A DNA stretch of 39,162 nucleotides. Origin: Ruminococcus sp. (lineage in GTDB: Bacteria; Bacillota; Clostridia; Oscillospirales; Ruminococcaceae). Location of the stretch: NCBI GenBank assembly GCA_017463375.1, contig JAFTPG010000102.1, forward strand, positions 1-39,162, read 5' to 3'. Shown here piece after piece: positions 7,516-14,017 of this stretch. Below the pieces are notes generated by a model that worked only from the letters and a program-made list of their open reading frames with translations, searched no databases and was not told the origin of the DNA. Positions within the stretch are counted from its first letter, which is position 1. Each line of letters opens with the position of its first letter. The translations under genes and the position numbers were made by a program.

Positions 7516-8712
7516 TTATGACATCATTATGGTGAGGATCGTATTTCCTGCAAGCAGAACAAACGCAATAATCATTGGAAGCGAGGTTTTCGCCACTGCG
7601 AAGCCTCTGCGGCTCTGCTGAGGAGTAGTTCTCGGCAATTTGTTCTTTAATGAGAATTCGATAAACAGAACAAGTCCGGCAACTGCCATCAGGAGATAGA
7701 CGATATTCACGGCTCCGATAATCAGGTAGCTGTCCTCAAATTCCGTTATAGCAAAGTTGATAACTGTCGCTGTCGTATTGACAAACATATGGACGATAAT
7801 CGACGGGAGAAGAGAATTATGCTTGATCGAGATGTGTGCAAGGAACATTCCGAGCAGAAATGCAAGCATGAACTGCGGAAGATTTCCGTGAGCGAGCCCG
7901 AAGAATACTGATGAAGCAACAATGGCAAATCGCTGGTTCGCTTTGGAAAAGGTTTTCAGAACCATTCCTCTGTAGAAAAGCTCCTCCGTAACCGGAGCAA
8001 TGATGCACTGGTAGATGATCAGTATGATAGTTGCCGGGAATGTCTCCGCCAAGCCTGAATTATCAATCATTGTCGAGTATCCGTATTTGCTGAGTATATC
8101 TGAAAAAATAGTTGAGAAAATCGCAGCTCCGTACTGGATGAAAATGGCAGAAAAGCAGTACTGAACAGCCTTCCCGACGGTGAAATCACGGGTTTTCATC
8201 AGCGACGAGCCGCCCTGCTTAGACCATTTCAATCCGATAAAAGTGAAAAGAACGTTTGCTATAAGATAAGTAACTGCCGTTATTGAAATAATGATTGACG
8301 AGCTGTATGCATAGTTGTAAAGAGTCTCATACGGAACGTCCGGATTTTTGAGCTGGAGCACAAACATTGCGACTCCGATAGCGATCATAGAAAAGAGCAT
8401 GGTGAACAGGAAATGGAATATAATACTGCTTCCTCCGATTGAATAGAAACGCCTGAGACGCTTTTTCTCTCCTTTGTGAGGCTCTACCGGAATCTTGCAT
8501 CCGGGAATTTCTATCTGCGGAACAATATCAGTGTAATCGCCGTTATAATCGGGATATTCCGTAGGATTATCAAACGGATTTTTCTTGTCGATCATTGTGC
8601 TGGTCTGAATCTGCTGCTCTTTCTGCTCCAGCTGTTTGTGGAGCTCGTAAATTTCATGGTTCAGCGCAGCAATCTGAGTCTGAAACTGTTCGGGTGTCAT
8701 ATTTTCGTCCAT
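7516..8712 (-). CDS. CPBP family intramembrane glutamic endopeptidase
   Basis: 398 residues. The CAAX-prenyl-protease-2/bacteriocin-processing (CPBP, Abi) domain sits at about residues 185-350 with all three motifs: EELFYRG (E243, E244, R248), FGLAHG (H275) and HMFVN (H308, N312). About eight membrane segments are visible. The first 90 residues are soluble, with a Gln/Glu-rich coiled coil (about residues 7-38) that is not part of the family core. A CPBP protease cleaves within or near the membrane; targets are unknown here, and no prenylated or bacteriocin substrate gene is adjacent. The start is supported by ACGGAGGC upstream on the minus strand. Confidence 0.9.
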   Translation of the reverse strand: MDENMTPEQFQTQIAALNHEIYELHKQLEQKEQQIQTSTMIDKKNPFDNPTEYPDYNGDYTDIVPQIEIPGCKIPVEPHKGEKKRLRRFYSIGGSSIIFHFLFTMLFSMIAIGVAMFVLQLKNPDVPYETLYNYAYSSSIIISITAVTYLIANVLFTFIGLKWSKQGGSSLMKTRDFTVGKAVQYCFSAIFIQYGAAIFSTIFSDILSKYGYSTMIDNSGLAETFPATIILIIYQCIIAPVTEELFYRGMVLKTFSKANQRFAIVASSVFFGLAHGNLPQFMLAFLLGMFLAHISIKHNSLLPSIIVHMFVNTTATVINFAITEFEDSYLIIGAVNIVYLLMAVAGLVLFIEFSLKNKLPRTTPQQSRRGFAVAKTSLPMIIAFVLLAGNTILTIMMS

Positions 8713-8760
8713 TTTATGCCTCCGTTCTGTTAGATACAGTTTATCAAATATATACCCTTT

Positions 8761-8789
8761 ATTATATCACATTTCGGCAAAGAAGTAAA
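8761..8789 (-). promoter_or_regulatory. Sigma-A promoter for CPBP protease gene
   Basis: On the minus strand: TTTACT, 17-base spacer, TATAAT (plus-strand ATTATA at 8761-8766, AGTAAA at 8784-8789), about 50 bases before the ATG at 8712. Confidence 0.55.
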
Positions 8790-8816
8790 TACCTGAAATT
8801 ATTTTTGTTTTGTTCA

Positions 8817-9055
8817 GTAAATTGTTATTCAACGGGGAGTATCTTCGTAACCTATTGAGGGAGACCCTTTTGAAAAAGGGTCCTCCCTCAAACTCCCTCC
8901 CTAAAACTTTCAATTAAATTTTCCTTATAGGGGCATGCCCCTATAAGGAAAATTTGACTAGAAGTCTTTGGAAAGGGGTTTGGGGAAGAACCTTTCTTCA
9001 GAAAGGTTTTCCCCAGCAGGGTACGAGGATAGTTCTCCGCTGAACAATAATTTAC
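8817..9055. mobile_element. MITE-like element of nested inverted repeats
   Basis: The outer 35-40 bases are imperfect terminal inverted repeats: GTAAATTGTTATTCAACGG (left) matches the reverse complement of the right end, GTAAATTATTGTTCAGCGG, and the match continues to about 8852 and 9019. Inside lie three stems: 8855-8891 (GAGGGAG-ACCCTTTT pairing), a perfect 40-bp palindrome at 8916-8955 centred on GCATGC, and 8983-9014 (AACCTTTCT pairing with AGAAAGGTT inside GGGGAA/TTCCCC). There is no coding frame. It fills most of the 487-bp gap between divergent genes. It may alternatively be a structured RNA. Confidence 0.7.
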
Positions 9056-9114
9056 AGGTGCAAATTGTTCGAGCTGGCTATTCATAAAAGTATAAAAAAA
9101 CGGTGGAAGTGCTA

Positions 9115-9143
9115 TAGACAAATTATACAAAATGTGATATAAT
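9115..9143 (+). promoter_or_regulatory. Sigma-A promoter for Nudix gene
   Basis: TAGACA (9115-9120), 17-base spacer, TATAAT (9138-9143). It lies just outside the right end of the MITE-like element, about 55 bases before the ATG at 9200. Confidence 0.75.
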
Positions 9144-9199
9144 ACATATGATATTACTGAAAATACTGCCTGTTAAGCGGCGGAAAGAAAGGAATTGAT

Positions 9200-9613
9200 A
9201 TGCTTCACGAAAAATCCTGCGGCGCCATTGTTTATCGCAAATTTCACGGCAACACCGAGATTTTGCTGATACGGCACGTCAACAGCGGTCACTGGTCGTT
9301 TCCGAAGGGGCACGTTGAAAGCGGCGAAACGGAAGTTGAGACGGCGAAACGTGAAATTATGGAAGAAACCTCTATTGATGTTATAATCGACCCGACATTC
9401 AGAGAAACCGTTACCTATTCTCCGAAAAAGGATACGGTGAAGGTTGTGGTATATTTTCTGGCAAAGGCAAAGAATGTGGATTATGTTCCTCAGGAGGGCG
9501 AGATTTCGGAGATACGCTGGGTGGATATCGCCCATGCAGCTCATGTTCTTTCGTATGAAAATGACCGTACAATTGTGTCAAAGGCGAAAAATGCAATCAA
9601 AGATGTTCATTGA
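9200..9613 (+). CDS. Nudix hydrolase, diadenosine tetraphosphatase-like
   Basis: 137 residues. The Nudix box GHVESGETEVETAKREIMEETSI matches Gx5Ex7REUxEExxU, with Ser where Gly is usual in the penultimate position. The N-terminal CGAIVYRK and the SGHWSFPKGHVESGE layout are typical of bacterial Ap4A-type Nudix proteins. They hydrolyse nucleoside diphosphates linked to another moiety, here probably dinucleoside polyphosphates. A good GAAAGGAA site precedes the ATG, and the gene is monocistronic with its own promoter and terminator. Confidence 0.9.
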   Translation: MLHEKSCGAIVYRKFHGNTEILLIRHVNSGHWSFPKGHVESGETEVETAKREIMEETSIDVIIDPTFRETVTYSPKKDTVKVVVYFLAKAKNVDYVPQEGEISEIRWVDIAHAAHVLSYENDRTIVSKAKNAIKDVH

Positions 9614-9655
9614 AAAGCTCCGGATACTCTGCGAATGGTATCCGGAGCTTTTTAT
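9614..9655 (+). terminator. Rho-independent terminator after Nudix gene
   Basis: AAAGCTCCGGATAC stem pairs with GTATCCGGAGCTTT across a 10-base loop and is followed by TTATT. It is close enough to the converging gene at 9655 to work in both directions. Confidence 0.85.
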
Positions 9656-10032
9656 TACAATATGTTCGTAAGGAGCGGAGTTTCACTGTTCTGAAGCAGA
9701 CGTATCATTTCGGAAAGCTCGTCGAGGTCGGCGGAGATTTCCTCGCTTCCGTTTTCAAGCATGGGGATTATCCTTGAGTTGATACGGCTGATTTCGGTCA
9801 TCTTATCGCTTTTAACCATTATGCTTGCGGTTTTCCGGAAGGCTTCCCATCTCTGTTCAAGCTTTTCAGCGGCGGCAAGAGCAGAGCTGCTGTCATTTTT
9901 TTCTATGCTGATACGGATATCATCGGTCAGCTGCAAAAGCTCGTCGCAGCGCCTGTTGATGCGGATTCCGAAAAAAATGCTGAGTATTATCAGCAGTGAA
10001 AGAATACCTGCACTGATTTTAACTCTTGTCAT
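9655..10032 (-). CDS. DUF4363 family membrane-anchored protein
   Basis: 125 residues from the ATG at 10032, preceded on the minus strand by GGGAGGAAAAACAA. A single N-terminal membrane segment (residues 5-24, SAGILSLLIILSIFFGI) is followed by a helical, charged domain with probable coiled coil. DUF4363 proteins are regularly encoded right after DUF421 genes, as here, with a 14-base overlap. Their function is not known; association with spore or envelope membranes has been proposed for the pair. A longer frame to 10137 is open, but it runs into the upstream gene and lacks a ribosome site. Confidence 0.8.
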   Translation of the reverse strand: MTRVKISAGILSLLIILSIFFGIRINRRCDELLQLTDDIRISIEKNDSSSALAAAEKLEQRWEAFRKTASIMVKSDKMTEISRINSRIIPMLENGSEEISADLDELSEMIRLLQNSETPLLTNIL

Positions 10033-10735
10033 TTGTTTTTCCTCCCTTGCTGATTCTTGGCGGAGCTTCGTTTTTCTCGGCGATATAGTAGCTGCCCGAG
10101 CTGTCCGCAGCCATAAGCAGAACGTCGGAGGTCTCAAGCTTTTCCTTTTGGAGAATGCGGCTTATCTTTTGCCGGTCGAGACCTGCAAAGGCTATAGCTT
10201 TATCTGAGATTTTTCCGTCTGCTATTACGATCTGCGGAGGATTGCTGTTCTGCTTGGAGATATTGAGGTCAGAGCATGCCACGTTTTCACAGGATGCCTT
10301 TTTCATTACCGATACGCTTCCTGTGGTTTCGACAATAGCGTACTGAACCTCGTCGAGACTGAAAATATTGTTTCCGCGTAAAGCTGTCATAAGGTCATCC
10401 ACGGAGAAACGCAGATCCCGCAGAACCTTTCGGTCGATTTCGCCGTTGCTGATAATAATTTTCGGATGTCCCGAGATAATTTTCCTCATCTTAGGATGCT
10501 TCAGAGAAAGCCACGAGACGATTACCTCAAAGCAGACAAGCGAGAGTATCGGAGTGACTCCGACCATAAGGGGAATATTTACATCCTCCAGCGGCAGAGT
10601 TGCGATATTTGAAACGAGAATAGTGATAACCAGCTCCGACGGCTGAAGCTCGCCAAGCTGACGTTTTCCCATAAGTCTGACAGCGAAAATGACCAGAATA
10701 TAGAGTATAAGCGCTCTGATAAGTGCAATAATCAT
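10019..10735 (-). CDS. DUF421 (YetF-like) membrane protein
   Basis: 238 residues from the ATG at 10735, which follows AAAGGAG on the minus strand; a TTG start at 10789 in the same frame has weaker support. Three N-terminal membrane segments include the family signature VRLMGKRQLGELQPSELVITILVSNIA. The soluble C-terminal half has the two paired alpha/beta subdomains typical of the family (IISGHPKIIISNGEID and RFSVDDLMTALRG; later IVIADGKI). Bacillus YetF/YdfS/YrbG relatives have been linked to spore membrane proteins. Coupled by overlap to DUF4363. Confidence 0.88.
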   Translation of the reverse strand: MIIALIRALILYILVIFAVRLMGKRQLGELQPSELVITILVSNIATLPLEDVNIPLMVGVTPILSLVCFEVIVSWLSLKHPKMRKIISGHPKIIISNGEIDRKVLRDLRFSVDDLMTALRGNNIFSLDEVQYAIVETTGSVSVMKKASCENVACSDLNISKQNSNPPQIVIADGKISDKAIAFAGLDRQKISRILQKEKLETSDVLLMAADSSGSYYIAEKNEAPPRISKGGKTNDKS

Positions 10736-10799
10736 AAGAAAAACAGCTCCTTTCAGAATATTCTGCCTCTTTTCGGGAGGGATATTCAAGGGAGCTTAT

Positions 10800-10827
10800 G
10801 AATTATATCAGTAAAATCGTCATACAT
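10800..10827 (+). promoter_or_regulatory. Putative sigma-E-type sporulation promoter
   Basis: GAATTAT (10800-10806), 14-base spacer, CATACAT (10821-10827). This is close to the mother-cell sigma-E consensus (GAATATT, 14 bases, CATACAnT as I recall it). No equally good sigma-A promoter lies before the gene at 10876, about 48 bases downstream. The sequence ATTATA in the same place could be read as a -10 for the divergent DUF421 gene. Confidence 0.45.
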
Positions 10828-10875
10828 CGTCGGATCCGGGAATATCATTGAACAGTACATGATGGAGGCGAAGTA

Positions 10876-11592
10876 ATGGATAAAAGAGATATTGCGTCAC
10901 AGGCTGAGAGATACAAGCAGGAGATGATGAGACTTTACGGCAGGAGTACCGTTCCTGCTGCGGATAAAACTGAGGCTGTTCCGGCGGTAAATACAAGACC
11001 CGAAACAGAGAAGCTTCCCGAAGCGCCGTCCGAGCCAGGAAGAGAGATTCAGACTGAGCCGAGCGATACAACCTCAGCAGAGGAAAAACCGGTTGAGGAG
11101 CGTTATCCCGAGCCTGATCTGTCGGAGCTTTCAACCGATTTGGGTCAGATAAGCAAAGCGGATGAGATGATACGTCCCGAATATGCTTCCGAGGAGAGCA
11201 TGGGAACGGCAAAGGGCTACATACTTGTAAATGTCCGCACGGGAACAGACGCCGAGCCGGTACAGAATGCGTCAGTCAAGGTGACTGCAATCGTGAACGG
11301 AAACCGTCTTATTATCGCTTCGGGAGTCACAAACAACAGCGGAATAACTCCGAAGTTCGAGGTTCCCGTACCCGATATTTCCTATTCGCAGGCACCGGAT
11401 CCGGCAATAAGACCGTACAGTCTGTACGATATCAGCGTTACGGCGGAGGGCTTTTTCAATGCCAGAAGCGTAGATGTTCCTGCATTTGAGGGAATAACCT
11501 CAGTTCAGAATTTCAGCATGATTCCAGTTCCGCTTTTCATGAAGGCGAACGAGGAGACGGTTACTTATTTCAATCAGGAGCCTAATCTGTAG
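10876..11592 (+). CDS. Uncharacterised protein with C-terminal carboxypeptidase-regulatory-like beta domain
   Basis: 238 residues, no signal peptide or membrane segment. Residues 1-105 are charged and low-complexity (rich in E, P, T, S), with a helical start (SQAERYKQEMMRLYG). Residues 110-235 look like a beta-sandwich of the carboxypeptidase-regulatory/transthyretin-like type (GYILVNVRTGTDAEPVQNA; SGVTNNSGITPKFEV; YDISVTAEGFF). Such domains often serve for surface or coat-type binding. It is the first gene of a tight three-gene run with peptidoglycan-binding proteins behind a sigma-E-like promoter, so a spore-envelope role is plausible. I do not recognise an exact family. Confidence 0.7.
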   Translation: MDKRDIASQAERYKQEMMRLYGRSTVPAADKTEAVPAVNTRPETEKLPEAPSEPGREIQTEPSDTTSAEEKPVEERYPEPDLSELSTDLGQISKADEMIRPEYASEESMGTAKGYILVNVRTGTDAEPVQNASVKVTAIVNGNRLIIASGVTNNSGITPKFEVPVPDISYSQAPDPAIRPYSLYDISVTAEGFFNARSVDVPAFEGITSVQNFSMIPVPLFMKANEETVTYFNQEPNL

Positions 11593-11607
11593 GAAAGGGG
11601 AGATTTT

Positions 11608-13002
11608 ATGCTTACAGGAACTCCGTATATTCCGGAGACAATTACTGTGCATCTGGGGAGTCCCGATTCAAATGCGGCAAATGTTACGGTAGATTTTTCG
11701 GACTACGTCAAGAATGTTGCGTCGAGCGAGATTTTCCCTACATGGCCTGAAAATTCCCTCAGAGCCAATATCTACGTTATAACAACATTTGCGCTCAACA
11801 GGATCTATACCGAGTGGTATCGTTCGAGAGGATATGACTTTGACATTACTTCCTCGACGCAGTACGATCAGAAATTCATAAACGGACGTGAGATCTTTGA
11901 GAATATCAGTCAGCTTGTTGACGAGCTTTTCAACGACTATGTGAGACGGCAGGGCACTATAGAGCCGCTGTTCACGGCGTTCTGCAACGGAACTACGGTT
12001 ACCTGCGATGGACTTTCGCAGTGGGGGACGGTTCCTCTGGCAAACGAGGGCATGACTCCGTATGAGATATTGCAGTACTATTATGGAGATGATATTGATA
12101 TCGTGAGAAATGCTCCAGTAAGAACAAGCGTCCAGTCGTTTCCGGGAATCAATCTCGAGGTCGGAACGGCAAGCAATGATACAAAGTCGATGCAGATTTT
12201 TCTCAACCGAATTTCAAGAAATTACCCTGCGATTCCTAAGATTCCTTCAGCGGACGGAGTTTTCGGCGAAGCCACAAGAGCAGCCGTTGAGGAATTCCAG
12301 CGTATTTTCGGTCTTAACCCGACAGGAGTCATAGACGCTGCGACTTGGTATAAGATACTGTATATCTATACAAGCGTGAAAAAGCTTGCCGAGCTGAATT
12401 CCGAGGGTCTGCGGCTGGAGGATCTTTCACGGCGCTTTGTTGAGGAAATAAAAATCGGTATGCAGAGTCCCGAGGTAAGCATAATCCAGTATTATCTTGC
12501 CGTAATCGGAGCGTATTATGAAGCGGTCGTTCCTGTGCAGATAACGGGATATTTCGGAGAGGAAACCGAACGCTCAGTTAAATCGTTCCAGAGAGTGTTC
12601 GGACTTCCGCAGACGGGAGTGGTAGACCGTGCAACGTGGAACGACATGTACCGTGCATATCAGGGAATAGTTGAATCCGTTCCGTTTGACGATGCGGCAG
12701 GAGTCGCTCTTTATCCCGGAGTCGTGCTCAAGGAGGGCGTTACAAGCGAGTATGTCCGCATAATTCAAGAATATCTGACATTTATAAATAAGACTTATCC
12801 GAATATTCCTGCCGTGAACAATACGGGCTACTTCGGACCTCTTACGAGACAGGCGGTTACGGCATTCCAGAAACAGTTCGGAATCCCTGTAAACGGCATC
12901 GTCGGAGCTACAACGTGGGACACGATTGCCGGAGTCTATTCCGACCTGCGATTCGGCTTTGATAAGCGCCCGTACCAGAATCCGGGATATACTATTTCAT
13001 AA
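11608..13002 (+). CDS. SpoIID-like domain protein with three peptidoglycan-binding repeats
   Basis: 464 residues. Residues 10-170 resemble the SpoIID/LytB domain: DYVKNVASSEIFPTWPENSLRA, with E41 at the position of the catalytic Glu, and CDGLSQWGTVPLANEGMTPYEILQYYYG, matching the family SQxGA...ILxxYY region. Three PG_binding_1 units follow at about 185-250, 283-350 and 374-443, each with the G-x-F/Y-G-x-x-T-x-x-A/S-V-x-x-F-Q core and ATW ending. SpoIID is a lytic transglycosylase of engulfment. No signal peptide is seen, so it may act in the cytosol-facing or mother-cell compartment. Similar clostridial genes are annotated as spore cortex-lytic. A GAAAGGGGAG site precedes the ATG. Confidence 0.85.
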   Translation: MLTGTPYIPETITVHLGSPDSNAANVTVDFSDYVKNVASSEIFPTWPENSLRANIYVITTFALNRIYTEWYRSRGYDFDITSSTQYDQKFINGREIFENISQLVDELFNDYVRRQGTIEPLFTAFCNGTTVTCDGLSQWGTVPLANEGMTPYEILQYYYGDDIDIVRNAPVRTSVQSFPGINLEVGTASNDTKSMQIFLNRISRNYPAIPKIPSADGVFGEATRAAVEEFQRIFGLNPTGVIDAATWYKILYIYTSVKKLAELNSEGLRLEDLSRRFVEEIKIGMQSPEVSIIQYYLAVIGAYYEAVVPVQITGYFGEETERSVKSFQRVFGLPQTGVVDRATWNDMYRAYQGIVESVPFDDAAGVALYPGVVLKEGVTSEYVRIIQEYLTFINKTYPNIPAVNNTGYFGPLTRQAVTAFQKQFGIPVNGIVGATTWDTIAGVYSDLRFGFDKRPYQNPGYTIS

Positions 13003-13018
13003 TGAGGAGAGTGAGCCT

Positions 13019-13540
13019 ATGGCTTTTTCAGACGCTCAGAAAAGAGAGCACATCCGGGAGCTTCAGACATATCTTCATGCTATTTCGTTTTTCAATGATA
13101 AAATTCCCAGAATCATCCCCGACGGCTTCTACAGCGAGGATACAGCTCTTGCGGTCAGGGCTTTTCAGAGAGACTACGGTCTGCCCGATACGGGCGAAAC
13201 CGATTCCGAAACATGGGATAAAATAGTCAGTGTGTATAAATCGCTTCTGCACGGAAATCCTATTGCATATGATATTTTCCCCTCGGCAAGCTATGTTATG
13301 CGCCCGGGAGACAAGGGATTGCTGGTATATATTCTTCAGGCGATGCTCGATGATATTGCAAAGGCATTCGATAATATGCCGCCTGTTGCAGTCAGCGGTG
13401 AGTTCGGTGCCGAGACCTCGGACGCTGTAAAGCAGTTCCAGAAAAGAAGCGGTCTGCCGCAGAACGGCTCAGTTGACAGCGGAACATGGAATATGCTGGT
13501 GAGAACAAGCGAGCACGTCAACAAAACAATGGTGAAATAA
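13019..13540 (+). CDS. Protein with two peptidoglycan-binding repeats
   Basis: 173 residues from the ATG at 13019 (site GAGGAGAGTGAG); a longer frame from 12926 overlaps the previous gene and is rejected. It consists of two PG_binding_1 units: about residues 14-72 (GFYSEDTALAVRAFQRDYGLPDTG, ETW) and 92-166 (GEFGAETSDAVKQFQKRSGLPQNG, GTW). There is no signal peptide, membrane segment or catalytic domain. The arrangement suggests a binding partner or structural companion of the preceding SpoIID-like protein, with which it is almost contiguous (16 bases). Confidence 0.85.
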   Translation: MAFSDAQKREHIRELQTYLHAISFFNDKIPRIIPDGFYSEDTALAVRAFQRDYGLPDTGETDSETWDKIVSVYKSLLHGNPIAYDIFPSASYVMRPGDKGLLVYILQAMLDDIAKAFDNMPPVAVSGEFGAETSDAVKQFQKRSGLPQNGSVDSGTWNMLVRTSEHVNKTMVK

Positions 13541-13610
13541 TCGAAAACAACAGGTGTACCTGATGCCTTGTAATCGTTGGATTTACTTTTGATTGATTTT
13601 CTGTAAATAT

Positions 13611-13633
13611 GTAGGGTCTGCCTTTGGCAGACC
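13611..13633 (+). repeat. GTAGGG-type palindrome, copy 3
   Basis: GTAGG followed by the stem GTCTGCC/GGCAGAC with a TTT loop. It shares the GTAGGG lead-in of the other palindromic repeats and lies 18 bases before the composite copy at 13651. Confidence 0.6.
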
Positions 13634-13650
13634 GCATAAGTTACAAGACA

Positions 13651-13720
13651 GTAGGGGCGGATATCATCCGCCCGAATCAAAATTCCAGAGCACCCGTGGG
13701 CGGATAATATCCGCCCCTAC
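13651..13720 (+). repeat. GTAGGGG...CCCCTAC composite inverted repeat, copy 4
   Basis: 70-bp unit: GTAGGGGCGGATATCATCCG at the left end and GGGCGGATAATATCCGCCCC at the right. The arms are inverted relative to each other and each is self-complementary. It occupies part of the 477-bp gap between the peptidoglycan-binding gene and pckG. Confidence 0.8.
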
Positions 13721-13850
13721 AGAATCTGTCTTTGATTATATATTATTATCTGAGAATTGATCTGCACGGGCAAAATATCCCCAAAATACCGTACCGAAGC
13801 CTGTCCGAGGGAAAATCTCAGATTTTGTGAAAAAAAAGTCAAAGATACTA

Positions 13851-13879
13851 TTGACACATTGACTTAAAACGGATATAAT
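13851..13879 (+). promoter_or_regulatory. Strong sigma-A promoter for pckG
   Basis: TTGACA (13851-13856), 17-base spacer, TATAAT (13874-13879): perfect consensus. Transcription would leave a leader of about 130 bases, including a GGAACAA...GGTTCC inverted repeat and a GTATGC...GTATAC region near 13966-13985. The strong promoter fits the high-expression codon use of the gene. Confidence 0.9.
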
Positions 13880-14017
13880 AGTATATGAGGAACAAGAGAT
13901 TTTTTTCTGAAGGTTCCGCTAATAAGCTGAATTATACAGAATATCGGAGTTTATACAGGTTCTGTATGCCGCACTTTTTGTATACAGCAAAGACGCAAAA
14001 AATAGGAGGTTATTATA

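Noticed and set aside
10798-10851. 17-codon leader-peptide-like frame before the SpoIID-like operon
   Set aside because: An AAGGGAG site is present, but the frame overlaps the sigma-E-like promoter itself, so it would not be transcribed from it; no attenuation hairpin follows.
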